Assembly: GCA_050014015.1 (NCBI GenBank)
Contig: JBEKEC010000021.1
Location: 1 to 64,000, forward strand
Direction: 5' to 3'
Length of the DNA stretch: 64,000 nt
Source of the DNA: PALSA-1353 sp050014015
GTDB lineage: Bacteria; Planctomycetota; Phycisphaerae; Tepidisphaerales; Tepidisphaeraceae
Below the pieces are notes generated by a model, which worked only from the letters and a program-made list of their open reading frames with translations, did not search any database and had not been told where the DNA came from. Position numbers and translations under genes: made by a program. This document shows, piece by piece, positions 26,219 to 34,598 of this stretch; positions within the stretch are counted from its first letter, which is position 1, and the number at the start of each line of letters is the position of its first letter.

Positions 26219-26283
26219 CGGTCAGACAGCACGCCCGACTCCGTTACTTCTAGCCCATCTGGGCAATTCGGGAGGGATAGAAA

Positions 26284-26345
26284 TCGGCGCGGCAAGATTT
26301 GAACTTGCGATCTCCGGGTCCCGAAGGCCGACTGAAAGTGCGCGA
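26284..26345 (-). pseudogene. 3' part of a tRNA gene (remnant, possible att site)
   Basis: On the minus strand this reads as the end of a tRNA: T-arm GCAAG-TTCAAAT-CTTGC (26308-26292), then a seven-base acceptor half CGCGCCG and discriminator A at 26284. The sequence before it (GTCGGCCTTCGGGACCCGGA) could be a long variable arm. No matching 5' acceptor (CGGCGCG), D-arm or anticodon arm was found within 100 bases, so it is only a fragment. Such 3' fragments are often left by integrases that target tRNA genes. Confidence 0.45.
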
Positions 26346-26426
26346 GGACTGCAACAGGGAATTGCACGCACTGTACTGGGCGCGCTTTGACGCGAAGCCT
26401 CATTCGAATTCTGTGTCGCACCGAAG

Positions 26427-26465
26427 TAGAAATGTCACCCCATAGCCGAAATAGAGGTGTCACCC
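26427..26465. repeat. Short direct repeat, possibly an insertion-element end
   Basis: TAGAAATGTCACCCC at 26427-26441 and TAGAGGTGTCACCC from 26451 form a direct repeat with a 24-base period. Motifs like this occur at the ends of some insertion sequences, but no transposase is nearby. Within 26219-26792 no intact gene is supported. Confidence 0.35.
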
Positions 26466-26604
26466 ATGGCCCTCGGTTAAACGGGGGAGATGGAAGATTT
26501 TCGAATGTCATTAAGGGAGATGCCGCCAGCCCCGGCGTCTTGCGGCAATTCCATGTCACGGTGCCAGGATGACCGGCTCGTGCCCGCCGGGCGCCCTGGC
26601 GCTA

Positions 26605-26760
26605 TTACTGCGGCGCGACCAGATTGTCGCCGATGAAGACGCGGTAATCCTTGATGCGGCCGGTGACGCTGTCGGGGCCTTGGCGAGGCGCGTAGCGAAA
26701 GCCGGAAATGGCCGTGGATGCGCCGAGGTCGATGATGATCCGATGCGGATATGCCGCGAT
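26605..26760 (-). pseudogene. C-terminal remnant of a discoidin (F5/8 type C) domain protein
   Basis: The minus strand reads AYPHRIIIDLGASTAISGFR, then YAPRQGPDSVTGRIKDYRVF, then IGDNLVAPQ and TAA at 26607-26605. This is the typical start of an F5/8 type C carbohydrate-binding domain as found in many planctomycete hydrolases. A TGA lies in frame a few codons upstream (AIAAYPHR follows it) and no start codon or longer frame exists. It is a broken piece of a larger gene. Confidence 0.5.
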
Positions 26761-26792
26761 CGCTCAGACTCCTTCAGGGGCGCGCGGGCGGT

Positions 26793-27995
26793 TTAGGGCT
26801 TGGTTGGATTGGCCAGTCCGATCGGATGTGAATAGCGGGTTCCGCGCCAATCCACTCGTCGGGTGAGGCACATCCAGACGGCGCGGCAAAGCATCACCAT
26901 GACAAACCATCCGGAAATGAAAAACACCGCGGCGTAGATCGGGCGATTTCCCGTCCAACGATAAATGATACCGAGCCAGACGGTCGTTATCGTCCAATGA
27001 ATGGTTGCCGCCGCAAGCCAGGCGATGCCCATGATCCATTCGTTGGAGTCGATGAGGCGGTAGATTCCCCAGGCGGCGGCGGCGTAGGCGGAATAGCATC
27101 CGAGCAGAATGACCGCCATGACACACAGGCTTCGCCAGGGCGATCCGCAACTGGAACCGAAGAATATTCGGCTCCATCCGCGCATGATCGTCGCCAGGGA
27201 GTCATACATCCGGACCGATCCCAATTCGATTCCCCACGCCATGCGGGGCCGAAGTCCGGTTTGCTTCATGATCCGCGCCAAGGTCATGTCTTCGTTGTAT
27301 TGGTTCTTGACGGCTTCGTGGCCGCCGATCTGGTCGTACGCATCCCGGCGGATGAGCATGAATTGGCCGTTGCCGAAAAAATGGCTGTTGGATTGGGAGT
27401 TGCTCAGGCCCATCAGGTACGCCGACCCGAACGCCGCCGAGGCGATGGGAACCAGGACCGATTCCCATATCCCGCGAGTTTCCTGCTTGAGGATCAGGCT
27501 GAGCATGTCGTATCGCCTGCCGACGGCGACGGTCAAGGTTGCCCGAAGAGCCTGGGGTTGCAGGATGACGTCGGAGTCGATGAACAGGAGCCATTGCCCC
27601 CGGGCATCCATGGCGGCGTGGTGGAGGGCGTGGTTTTTCCCGGTCCAGCCGGTAGGCAACTCGGTGATGTGAAGCGCCTTGAGCCGGGGATCGGCGTTGG
27701 CCATTTCGTCCATGATTCTGCCGGTTTGATCGCCGCTGCGATCGTCAATCGCCAGCACGTCGAACTCGGGATAATCCTGAGCGAGGACCGAGGCCAGGCA
27801 TTCGGCGATGCGCTGTCCCTCGTCCTTGGCCGGAATGAGAATGGTGACGTGCGGAAAGGGTTCGGCCAGCGGCACGGTCCGTTTTTTCAGAAGATTCATT
27901 CGCCGCCGGCTGGCGGCCATTCCGATCGAAAACAGAATCCACAGGACCGGGCCGGCGAACAGATAGAGGATGAACAGGCCGATTTCGAACCGCAT
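26793..27995 (-). CDS. Membrane-bound family 2 glycosyltransferase
   Basis: A 400-residue GT2 enzyme. One membrane helix at residues 5-27, then a GT-A catalytic domain (VTILIPAKDEGQRIAECLAS, VLAIDDRSGDQTGRIMDEMA, FIDSDVILQP, and an NEDMTLARIMKQTG acceptor-side motif), then two or three C-terminal helices (about 280-365). The phrase LPTGWTGKNHALHHA resembles carotenoid- or hopanoid-associated glycosyltransferases. It probably moves a sugar onto a membrane lipid at the cytoplasmic face; substrate is not readable. Start at 27995 (MRFEIGLFILYLF). It ends just after the discoidin remnant and lies 47 bases after the NfeD-family gene, possibly in the same transcript. Confidence 0.87.
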   Translation of the reverse strand: MRFEIGLFILYLFAGPVLWILFSIGMAASRRRMNLLKKRTVPLAEPFPHVTILIPAKDEGQRIAECLASVLAQDYPEFDVLAIDDRSGDQTGRIMDEMANADPRLKALHITELPTGWTGKNHALHHAAMDARGQWLLFIDSDVILQPQALRATLTVAVGRRYDMLSLILKQETRGIWESVLVPIASAAFGSAYLMGLSNSQSNSHFFGNGQFMLIRRDAYDQIGGHEAVKNQYNEDMTLARIMKQTGLRPRMAWGIELGSVRMYDSLATIMRGWSRIFFGSSCGSPWRSLCVMAVILLGCYSAYAAAAWGIYRLIDSNEWIMGIAWLAAATIHWTITTVWLGIIYRWTGNRPIYAAVFFISGWFVMVMLCRAVWMCLTRRVDWRGTRYSHPIGLANPTKP

Positions 27996-28042
27996 CAGAT
28001 GGCATTCGCTATATCAAGGCCGCAAGACCCGCGGCGGCGCGA

Positions 28043-29560
28043 TTATTCCTTCTTGCGCACCACGACGCTCGGTCCGGAGACTTCCCGGACGACGATTTCC
28101 GATCCGGCGGGAACGTATCCCGCTTCGCTGACGACGAAAGCGACGCGCACGTCGGAAATGACGGGATCGAAGAATTCCGCGGTTCCGCCGGGGAGCAGTT
28201 CTGAAGTGGCTTTGCCGACCGCGCCCAGCGGAGGCCAGTGATCGGACACCGGCACGGTCGCCGACGCATTGCCGGTCGTCGTCCTCAATATCAGCCGGTT
28301 CAGCACGGGCATCTTCGGCAAAAACTTGTTGAGCCAGAACCACAGGAATACCGACGACCCCATCGCCGCGGCGACCACGACGATCCCTTTTTCCATCAGC
28401 GGCCAGTTGGCATGGTTCGGCACGTACGTCGGTCCGTTCAGACCCGCGGGCACGAAGGTCATCACCAATCCGAATATCACCAGGATTCCGCCGGTGATTC
28501 CCGGAAATAAATGTCCCGGCAAAAGGATTTCCAGCGAGACCAAAGCCAGGCCCAGGAATATCACCAGGATTTCCCACCACTGCGCGTAGCCGGTCAAGAG
28601 CGGCACGCCGAGCATCAGCACCAGCGCGATCAGCCCGCAGACCTCGGCCACGCCGTGCCCCGGCGCGTGAAGCACGATGTACAGGCATTGCAAGAATACC
28701 ACGATCAGAATGCCGCGGACCACGGCGCCGCTCAGGAATTCCACTGCCGCCTCCCCCCAGCCCGGAGTGAAGTCGGCCACGACGTCGTAATGGCGGGCCT
28801 GCGCCATCGACTCCAGCGTGGAGAATTTCGCGCTGGCCAGGGCGTATCGAACGGCCTGATCGCTGTCCACGGTCAGAAGCGCCTGGGCTCCAACAATGGG
28901 CACGGGCTCGCCCGGCACCGAGATCCATTTCTTTGTTGCGATTAGATCGGCGTATTCCTTTTCATCGACGAAGCGCCGATCGCCCTTGTCGTTCTGCACC
29001 CAATAGACGACGCGGGATACGTCCACCATGGCCGCGGCAAGCAACGGGTCGTGATGATTACGCAAGGCGCTCTCGTTGAAATCGAGCAGCACGGGCGCTT
29101 CGGCCTTGGCCCGCTCCGCGGCGGGCATTGATTCCAAACCCTCCGGCCCGAAAATAATCGGGGCGCAATCGCCCAGCGAAGCCGAATCGCTCACCACGAT
29201 CTCATCACACGCCATCGCGATCATCGCCCCGGCCGAAATCGCCTTGTCCTGAATGTACGCGACGACGTGCAGATCGTCCTGCCGCTTGATGAAGCGAGAG
29301 ATTTCCAAACCGCTGGTCAACAGGCCGCCGTAGGTATCGACGTTCAGAATGACGACCTTGGCCCCAAGTTTCTTGGCATCGTCGAATCGGCGGAAGAGTT
29401 GATCGCGATTGTAATCGTCGATTTCTCCGGCAATGGTGATGACGACCGTTTTGCGATCCGACGCGGAGGCGTTGGTGGTTGGGCCGTCAGCGGCAAAGAC
29501 AGGCCGCATCGCCAGGGCGAGAATACCGACAACGATGCAGCATATGCCGGTGGGTTTCAT
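28043..29560 (-). CDS. NfeD-family membrane protein with ClpP-like serine protease domain
   Basis: A 505-residue long-form NfeD protein. A signal peptide (MKPTGICCIVVGILALAM) is followed by a ClpP-fold protease domain at about 35-215 (NVDTYGGLLTSGLEISRFI; nucleophile Ser in DKAISAGAMIAMACDE), a bundle of about four membrane helices at 275-400, and a C-terminal OB-fold domain at about 430-505 (GAVGKATSELLPGGTAEFF). Family members are linked to stomatin-type membrane proteins and act in membrane quality control; no stomatin gene is adjacent. The start at 29560 was picked to match the signal peptide; an upstream in-frame codon at 29605 is less likely. Confidence 0.88.
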   Translation of the reverse strand: MKPTGICCIVVGILALAMRPVFAADGPTTNASASDRKTVVITIAGEIDDYNRDQLFRRFDDAKKLGAKVVILNVDTYGGLLTSGLEISRFIKRQDDLHVVAYIQDKAISAGAMIAMACDEIVVSDSASLGDCAPIIFGPEGLESMPAAERAKAEAPVLLDFNESALRNHHDPLLAAAMVDVSRVVYWVQNDKGDRRFVDEKEYADLIATKKWISVPGEPVPIVGAQALLTVDSDQAVRYALASAKFSTLESMAQARHYDVVADFTPGWGEAAVEFLSGAVVRGILIVVFLQCLYIVLHAPGHGVAEVCGLIALVLMLGVPLLTGYAQWWEILVIFLGLALVSLEILLPGHLFPGITGGILVIFGLVMTFVPAGLNGPTYVPNHANWPLMEKGIVVVAAAMGSSVFLWFWLNKFLPKMPVLNRLILRTTTGNASATVPVSDHWPPLGAVGKATSELLPGGTAEFFDPVISDVRVAFVVSEAGYVPAGSEIVVREVSGPSVVVRKKE

Positions 29561-29611
29561 GATTACATTGTACGTCAACGGCGGGGCGTTGACATCTAAT
29601 TCCATCCTCCA

Positions 29612-29968
29612 TCACGCGCCCCTGTCATTTTCGGGCGGCAGGGAGGCAAGTATCGCCTGAATGTGAGGCTTCAGTGGGGGAACGTCATGGCGAGCGGTCT
29701 CGTAGACGCGAGACCAGTTTACCTCGAAATAGTTATGCACCAGGACATGCCGCATGCCCGCGATCTTTTTCCACGGTATTGACGGATTCTGGTCCTTCAA
29801 CGAGCTGGAAAGGCGCCATGCGGCTTCGCCAATGATCTGGACGTGACGAAGCAGGTGAGAGCGGAGGAGTTTGTTACCGTCGAACTCGGCGTGCGATGCG
29901 GGCGTCGCGTCAATGACCTCGGTGATGCTTTCAAGGATGTCATGCAGCAGCATGCGGTCTGGTCTCAT
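29612..29968 (-). CDS. hepT: HepT-like ribonuclease toxin
   Basis: A 118-residue protein of the DUF86/HepT family. The toxin motif Rx4HxY is present as RHVLVHNY (Arg73, His78, Tyr80). HepT cuts RNA; in characterised pairs the partner MntA adds AMP to the motif Tyr and so blocks the toxin. The start at 29968 overlaps the stop of the MntA-like gene by four bases (ATGA), the normal order for this type VII system. Confidence 0.9.
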   Translation of the reverse strand: MRPDRMLLHDILESITEVIDATPASHAEFDGNKLLRSHLLRHVQIIGEAAWRLSSSLKDQNPSIPWKKIAGMRHVLVHNYFEVNWSRVYETARHDVPPLKPHIQAILASLPPENDRGA

Positions 29969-30258
29969 AGGGGGACCGCCTCCGCCAGGACGTGCTGGCG
30001 AAATCGAGGACGCATGCCATCCTCGTCGATCACGTCCACGCGCCTGCCCAACAAATCACGCAGATCCATCACCAGTCCGCCATGATCCAGCAGCGTCCGG
30101 CCAGGCTCGAAACGGACAATCAAGTCCACGTCCGATGCTTCCGTCGCATCGCCACGGGCAATGGAGCCGAAGATGCGGACATCGGATGCTCCATATCGAC
30201 GGGCGATTTCCAGGATCGCGCCGCGTTTCTGCTGAAGGGTTTGTCGCGTAATCGTCAT
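29965..30258 (-). CDS. mntA: MntA-like nucleotidyltransferase antitoxin
   Basis: A 97-residue minimal nucleotidyltransferase. The catalytic motif is GSIARGDATEASDVDLIV (Gly31-Ser32, Asp43 and Asp45), complete for transfer of AMP. It is the antitoxin of the HepT gene that it overlaps by four bases. The start at 30258 (MTITRQTLQQK) follows GGCGGTGG; earlier in-frame codons up to 30276 are less likely. Confidence 0.9.
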   Translation of the reverse strand: MTITRQTLQQKRGAILEIARRYGASDVRIFGSIARGDATEASDVDLIVRFEPGRTLLDHGGLVMDLRDLLGRRVDVIDEDGMRPRFRQHVLAEAVPL

Positions 30259-30308
30259 ACGCCACCGCCTGACCAATGATATACTATTTGGATAGATAAG
30301 GAATGCGA

Positions 30309-30533
30309 ATGTTGCCCGGCAAACGAATTCGAAGAAACCGCCTGGTGCGAACCGACCGATTTGTGGTGGTCGTCGAGGTCGAAGCGGTCATTCCTGATGC
30401 TGATACCAGCGAACCGTGCTACGAGCCGGAGACGGTGGAGCTTTTGCGCGAGGTGGAAGCTCGCGCCAAATTGGGCGATGTCGAGTGGTTGAAGCAGCAC
30501 GGGAAGGTCTACACCGCATTGGATGCCGCTTAA
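30309..30533 (+). CDS. Small conserved protein of unknown function beside the toxin-antitoxin pair
   Basis: A 74-residue protein, divergent from the HepT/MntA pair and convergent with trpD. The start at 30309 has AAGGA seven bases upstream; ATG at 30303 is also in frame. The sequence has a basic N-terminus (GKRIRRNRLVRTDRF), a beta-strand-like segment (VVVVEVEAVIP), then an acidic helical part (CYEPETVELLREVEARAKLG) and DVEWLKQHGKVYTAL. I recognise similar short proteins in planctomycetes and cyanobacteria but know no function. Confidence 0.7.
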   Translation: MLPGKRIRRNRLVRTDRFVVVVEVEAVIPDADTSEPCYEPETVELLREVEARAKLGDVEWLKQHGKVYTALDAA

Positions 30534-30536
30534 AAT

Positions 30537-31559
30537 TCACCCGGCATTCGATTCGGCGATCAATAATTCCAAAGCCTTAGCCGCCTTCCCCTCATCCAGG
30601 GATTTTCGAGCGATTTCCAATCCTTCGTTCAAATCCTTGGCCCTTTCGGCGACGACCATTGCGGCGGCGGCGTTGAGCAGAGCGATGTCGCGCTTCGGGC
30701 CGGGTTCCCGATTCAAAACGGAGGTCAATGCGTCGGCGGCCTCCTCGACGGTTGAGATTTGCAAATCCGACAGGCGGGCGTAGGGGATTGCGAAATCCTT
30801 GGGATCGAGCGTCCAGGTTTGGATATGGCCGTCGCGCAATTCGCTGATGCGGGTGGGGCCGAGGGTGGAGATTTCGTCGAGGCCGTCCTCGGCGTGAACG
30901 ACCCAGGCTCGCCGGCTGCCAAGCTCGCGCAAGACGGCGGCCAGGCGGTCGGTCAACTCGGGGGCGAAAACGCCGAGCAATTGGTGCCTGGCCCGGCCGG
31001 GGTTGGTCAGCGGGCCCAGGAGGTTGAAGATCGTGGGAATGCCAAGCGCCTTGCGCGCGTCGGCGACGTGCTTCATGGCCGGGTGATGCGCCTGGGCGAA
31101 GGCGAAGCAGATGTTGGCGCGGTCCAGGCATCGGCGCAAATCGGCCGGCGGGATTTGAAGCTTGAGTCCGAGTTTTTCCAAAACGTCGGCCGCGCCGGAA
31201 TGGCCGGAGGCGGCGCGATTGCCGTGCTTGACGACTTTGATTCCCGTGCCGGCGGCGATGAGCGCGGCGGCGGTGGAAATGTTAAACGTATGACGGATGT
31301 CCCCGCCGGTGCCGCAAGTGTCGAGGACGACGGCGATTGAGCCGCAGTCGACCGGGATCACTTTTTCCCGCATGACGGTGGAAGCGCCGACCAATTCCTC
31401 CACGGTCGTACCCTTGGCGGCCAGTCCGACCAGCAGCCCGCCGATTTGCGCCTCCGCCGCCTGGCCGGACATGATGTGAATAAAGGCCCGGCGGGCCTCG
31501 TCGCGGGTGAGATCTTCGCGCCGACAGAGTTTCAGGAGAATGTCCCGGATGAAAGACAT
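30537..31559 (-). CDS. trpD: Anthranilate phosphoribosyltransferase
   Basis: A 340-residue enzyme of tryptophan synthesis that joins anthranilate to phosphoribosyl pyrophosphate in the cytoplasm. Family motifs are complete: DTCGTGGD for pyrophosphate, FNISTAAALIAAGTG, KHGNRAASGHSGAADVLE, and IFNLLGPLTNPGRA. No other trp genes are adjacent, so it stands outside a trp operon. Length is normal, and the start at 31559 (MSFIRDILLKL) matches the family. It is followed on the same strand by nothing but the convergent small gene at 30309, and it lies 12 bases after galK, so galK and trpD may share a transcript. Confidence 0.95.
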   Translation of the reverse strand: MSFIRDILLKLCRREDLTRDEARRAFIHIMSGQAAEAQIGGLLVGLAAKGTTVEELVGASTVMREKVIPVDCGSIAVVLDTCGTGGDIRHTFNISTAAALIAAGTGIKVVKHGNRAASGHSGAADVLEKLGLKLQIPPADLRRCLDRANICFAFAQAHHPAMKHVADARKALGIPTIFNLLGPLTNPGRARHQLLGVFAPELTDRLAAVLRELGSRRAWVVHAEDGLDEISTLGPTRISELRDGHIQTWTLDPKDFAIPYARLSDLQISTVEEAADALTSVLNREPGPKRDIALLNAAAAMVVAERAKDLNEGLEIARKSLDEGKAAKALELLIAESNAG

Positions 31560-31571
31560 GGCTGGCCGGCG

Positions 31572-32744
31572 TTATTCAAGGACGGATGCGCCCGCGGTGG
31601 CGGTGGTCACGAAGACACTCGGCTGGCGGTCGAATTTCGCGGTGTAGGTCTTGTGCACGTGCTCGCTCAGGGCTTCGACGGATCGCGGCTGCACGAGGGC
31701 GACGATCGATCCGCCAAATCCGCCGCCCGTCATCCTCGCGCCGTAGACGCCCTTGATTTTCAACGCCTCTTCCACAAGGAAATCCAACTCGGCGCAGCTC
31801 ACTTCGTAATCATCGCGCAGGGATTTGTGGCTCTTCACCATCAACTCCCCGGCGTCGTCGTAACGCTGCAACAGGAGCTTCTGCGCCATCTGGATGGTGC
31901 GGAGGTTCTCGGAAACGACGTGCCGGCAGCGGCGATAGACCACTTCGCTCATCCGGTCCTTGGCAACCTCCACCTGCTCCATGGTCACGTCGCGCAGCGC
32001 TTTAATTTCAGGATGATCGCGCTTGAGAACCGCGACGCCCTCCTCGCACTGCTTTCGCCGCATGGCATATTCGCTGTCGCCCAGCTCGTGCCTGACCATG
32101 CTGTTGACGATGACAACCCGCAATTCCTTCTCTTCCAGCGGGACGAATTGCTTGTGGAGATCGCGGCAATCAAGCATCATGGCGTGGCCCGCGCGGGCGG
32201 CGGTGACGATCATCTGATCCATGATTCCGCAGGGAACCTGGGCGTATTCATGCTCGGCCTTCTGGCAAATGAGCGCCAGGCGGTTCGGCTCGATTTCCAG
32301 CCCGGACAAAAGCAGAAGTGCGCGGGCGATCGAAACCTCGATGGCCGCGCTGCTGGAAAGTCCGCCTCCGACCGGCAGCGAGTTGCCGATCAGCGCGTCC
32401 ATGCCGCATAGGGGGATTCCGGCGGCGATCAATTCCGCGGCGACGCCGCGGGCGTAATTGCCCCACGTCGGCTTGCCGCGCTCGATCTTTTTCTGCAGCG
32501 AGAATTCCGCGAACTCGTTGGAATAGACCGTCGAGGCGATCTTGACGATTTCATCTTTGCGGCTTCGGCAGATGACCCTAATTTCCGGCTCGATGGCCAT
32601 GGGGAAAACGAAGCCGTCGTTGTAATCCGTGTGTTCGCCGATGAGATTCACCCGTCCGGGTGCACGGACAACGCGAATCCTGGGGCTGGGGCCGAAGAGT
32701 TGGGTGAACCGATCCTTGAACTGCTGCATTTCATCCTGCTGCAT
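31572..32744 (-). CDS. galK: Galactokinase
   Basis: A 390-residue GHMP kinase that makes galactose 1-phosphate from galactose and ATP. The galactokinase signature GRVNLIGEHTDYNDGFVFP is present, as are the ATP loop LPVGGGLSSSAAIEVSIA and the C-terminal GARMTGGGFGGSIVALV. The start is uncertain: ATG at 32744 (MQQDEMQQF) is used; ATG at 32729 has an AGGA upstream, and a longer frame runs to 32801. Galactose could come from pectin side chains, which fits the pectin genes in the window, but the gene is not linked to them. Confidence 0.93.
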   Translation of the reverse strand: MQQDEMQQFKDRFTQLFGPSPRIRVVRAPGRVNLIGEHTDYNDGFVFPMAIEPEIRVICRSRKDEIVKIASTVYSNEFAEFSLQKKIERGKPTWGNYARGVAAELIAAGIPLCGMDALIGNSLPVGGGLSSSAAIEVSIARALLLLSGLEIEPNRLALICQKAEHEYAQVPCGIMDQMIVTAARAGHAMMLDCRDLHKQFVPLEEKELRVVIVNSMVRHELGDSEYAMRRKQCEEGVAVLKRDHPEIKALRDVTMEQVEVAKDRMSEVVYRRCRHVVSENLRTIQMAQKLLLQRYDDAGELMVKSHKSLRDDYEVSCAELDFLVEEALKIKGVYGARMTGGGFGGSIVALVQPRSVEALSEHVHKTYTAKFDRQPSVFVTTATAGASVLE

Positions 32745-32875
32745 ATCCGCGACTCTAAAAGGATCGACAATGGGGGTCAAGGCGGCGGAGCGAACGGGCA
32801 TGGCGGCGTGGTGGGAATTTGGGGGTTCTGATGGCTATACTGGCGTTGTTGAATCAACCAAAGGAGCAGTGAATC

Positions 32876-33820
32876 ATGCCACGGCGGATTGCCCGGTTCA
32901 TTCCATTGGTGGTTTTCCTGCTTGGATCATGCGTCCTCGGCGCCGAGCCGGCAACCCGGCCGGCGGCGCCGGAGTCGTTTCTGCGGTTCGCGGATGACGC
33001 GCATGGCGGTGGATCGCTGCAAACTGCCGATGTCGAGTTCCAAAACGCCGACGGCGTTGCCGTTGATCTTATCGGGGCGGTACACATTGGCGAGAAGAAT
33101 TATTACGATTCGCTCAATCGCGAATTTCGCCGTTACGACGCGGTGTTGTACGAACTGATTAAATCCAGGGACGTTCCCCCGCCGAGCCCTGGCGAGGGCG
33201 CCAGGAGCGACAGCGCCATCAGCCAGTTCCAGAGAATTCTCAAGGATTCCCTGGAATTGGATTTCCAGCTCGACGACGTCGATTACGCGGCCCCGAATTT
33301 CGTCCATGCGGACCTGGACAAGGAAACGTTCGAAAAGATGCAGGAAGAGCGCGGCGAGACGTTTGAGATGATTTTCCTGCGCACGATCATGAAGGCGATG
33401 ACCGATCCGCCGGTCCCGACGGGCGTGGATGCCGAGGACGCCGGCGACGACCTGATCGCGATGCTCACGCATCCGGACATGGAGCGGCAGATCAAGCTGG
33501 TCATCGCCCGCCAACTCGGGACGATCGACCTGTCGGCGATGGGGCTGGACGGTCCCGGCGGAAGCGTGCTGGTCACGGAACGCAACAAGGCCGCGCTGAA
33601 GGTCCTTTCCGAAGAACTGGGGAAGGGAAAGAAGAAAATCGCGATATTTTACGGCGCGGCCCACATGACCGACATGAGCAAACGCCTGGAAGCGATGGGA
33701 TTTTCGCCGGTCCGGACGCGATGGAACGTGGCGTGGGATTTGACGATTCGCCCGGATCAGCCGTCGGCGATGGAAAGGCTGATACGCGGATTGCTTGACG
33801 CGGCGAATGAGAAGAACTAA
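32876..33820 (+). CDS. Secreted TraB/GumN-family-like protein
   Basis: A 314-residue protein with a signal peptide (MPRRIARFIPLVVFLLGSCV, cleavage near GAEPA). The TraB-like core shows as DLIGAVHIGEKNYYDSLNRE, YDAVLYELI and, near the end, KIAIFYGAAHMTDMSKRLE; the GxxH and AAHM segments are the conserved family positions. Some members of this fold are proposed metalloproteases, but the function here is unknown. The start follows AAAGGAG at good distance. Residues about 100-115 are a variable Pro/Gly/Ser insert. It is a single gene upstream of tmk, separated by a palindromic repeat. Confidence 0.78.
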   Translation: MPRRIARFIPLVVFLLGSCVLGAEPATRPAAPESFLRFADDAHGGGSLQTADVEFQNADGVAVDLIGAVHIGEKNYYDSLNREFRRYDAVLYELIKSRDVPPPSPGEGARSDSAISQFQRILKDSLELDFQLDDVDYAAPNFVHADLDKETFEKMQEERGETFEMIFLRTIMKAMTDPPVPTGVDAEDAGDDLIAMLTHPDMERQIKLVIARQLGTIDLSAMGLDGPGGSVLVTERNKAALKVLSEELGKGKKKIAIFYGAAHMTDMSKRLEAMGFSPVRTRWNVAWDLTIRPDQPSAMERLIRGLLDAANEKN

Positions 33821-33823
33821 TGG

Positions 33824-33921
33824 TGAAATTCGAAACTCGAATCCCGGCGCGCCGGGACAAACTCGAAGTCCAAAATTCGAATTTCGAATTTGATTCGTCA
33901 TTAGAGTTTCGAATTTCGGCC
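33824..33921. repeat. Palindrome-rich intergenic repeat
   Basis: The gap between the TraB-like gene and tmk is built of TTCGAAT-type words (AAATTCGAA, CAAAATTCGAATTTCGAATT, GTTTCGAATTTC) around a perfect 14-base palindrome CCCGGCGCGCCGGG at 33843-33856. It looks like a dispersed intergenic element rather than a promoter, and could fold as a terminator. Confidence 0.55.
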
Positions 33922-33929
33922 TTTTCCCC

Positions 33930-34598
33930 ATGACTTCGCTTCGCGGCAAATTCATCGTGTTTGACGGCAACGAAGGATGCGGGAAGAGCACGCAGGCCCA
34001 GATGCTTCTGGCGGCGCTGGAGAAATCCGGCGTTCCGGCGATTCTCGTCCGCGATCCCGGCACCACGCGAATCGGAGAACTCATCCGAAGAATCCTGCTG
34101 GACCCGCAAAACACGGACATGTCGATGCGGTGCGAAATGCTGCTGTACATGGCGGCCCGGGCGCAAATGATGAAGGAGATCGTCCAGCCCGCCCTCGACG
34201 AAGGCCGCGCGGTCATCAGCGACCGATTCATCTCCAGCACGCTGGCCTATCAGCTCGGCGGGGATGGGCTGACGGAATCGGATATTCTGGCCGTCGGTCA
34301 AATCGCCATCGACAAGCGCTGGCCGGACATGACGATCATCCTCGATCTGCCCGTTGCCGAGAGCAACGCCCGCGCCCGCCCCAAGTTCACTCTTTTCCCC
34401 GAGGATCCGATCGCCGGCGCCGAAAAGGACCGCATTGAATTACGGTCGCTGGAATACCACGAAAAAGTGCGCGAGAATTATCTCCAGCAATCGAAGATCC
34501 ATCGCGGCAATTATCGCGTCGTGGATGCCAGCCGCGATTCCCAGCAGGTCCATGCGGAAGTGATGCGTTTGCTTTCTTCGCTGAAGCCGCGGTCATGA
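33930..34598 (+). CDS. tmk: Thymidylate kinase
   Basis: A 222-residue kinase that phosphorylates dTMP to dTDP. The P-loop is FDGNEGCGKST near residue 12, the substrate-side segment is DPGTTRIGELIRRILLD (Asp where most enzymes have Glu), and the DR motif lies in VISDRFISSTLAYQ. The LID region is longer than in many enzymes (FPEDPIAGAEKDRIELRS). Its stop overlaps the holB start by four bases, so the two are translated together, a pairing common in bacteria. Confidence 0.94.
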   Translation: MTSLRGKFIVFDGNEGCGKSTQAQMLLAALEKSGVPAILVRDPGTTRIGELIRRILLDPQNTDMSMRCEMLLYMAARAQMMKEIVQPALDEGRAVISDRFISSTLAYQLGGDGLTESDILAVGQIAIDKRWPDMTIILDLPVAESNARARPKFTLFPEDPIAGAEKDRIELRSLEYHEKVRENYLQQSKIHRGNYRVVDASRDSQQVHAEVMRLLSSLKPRS

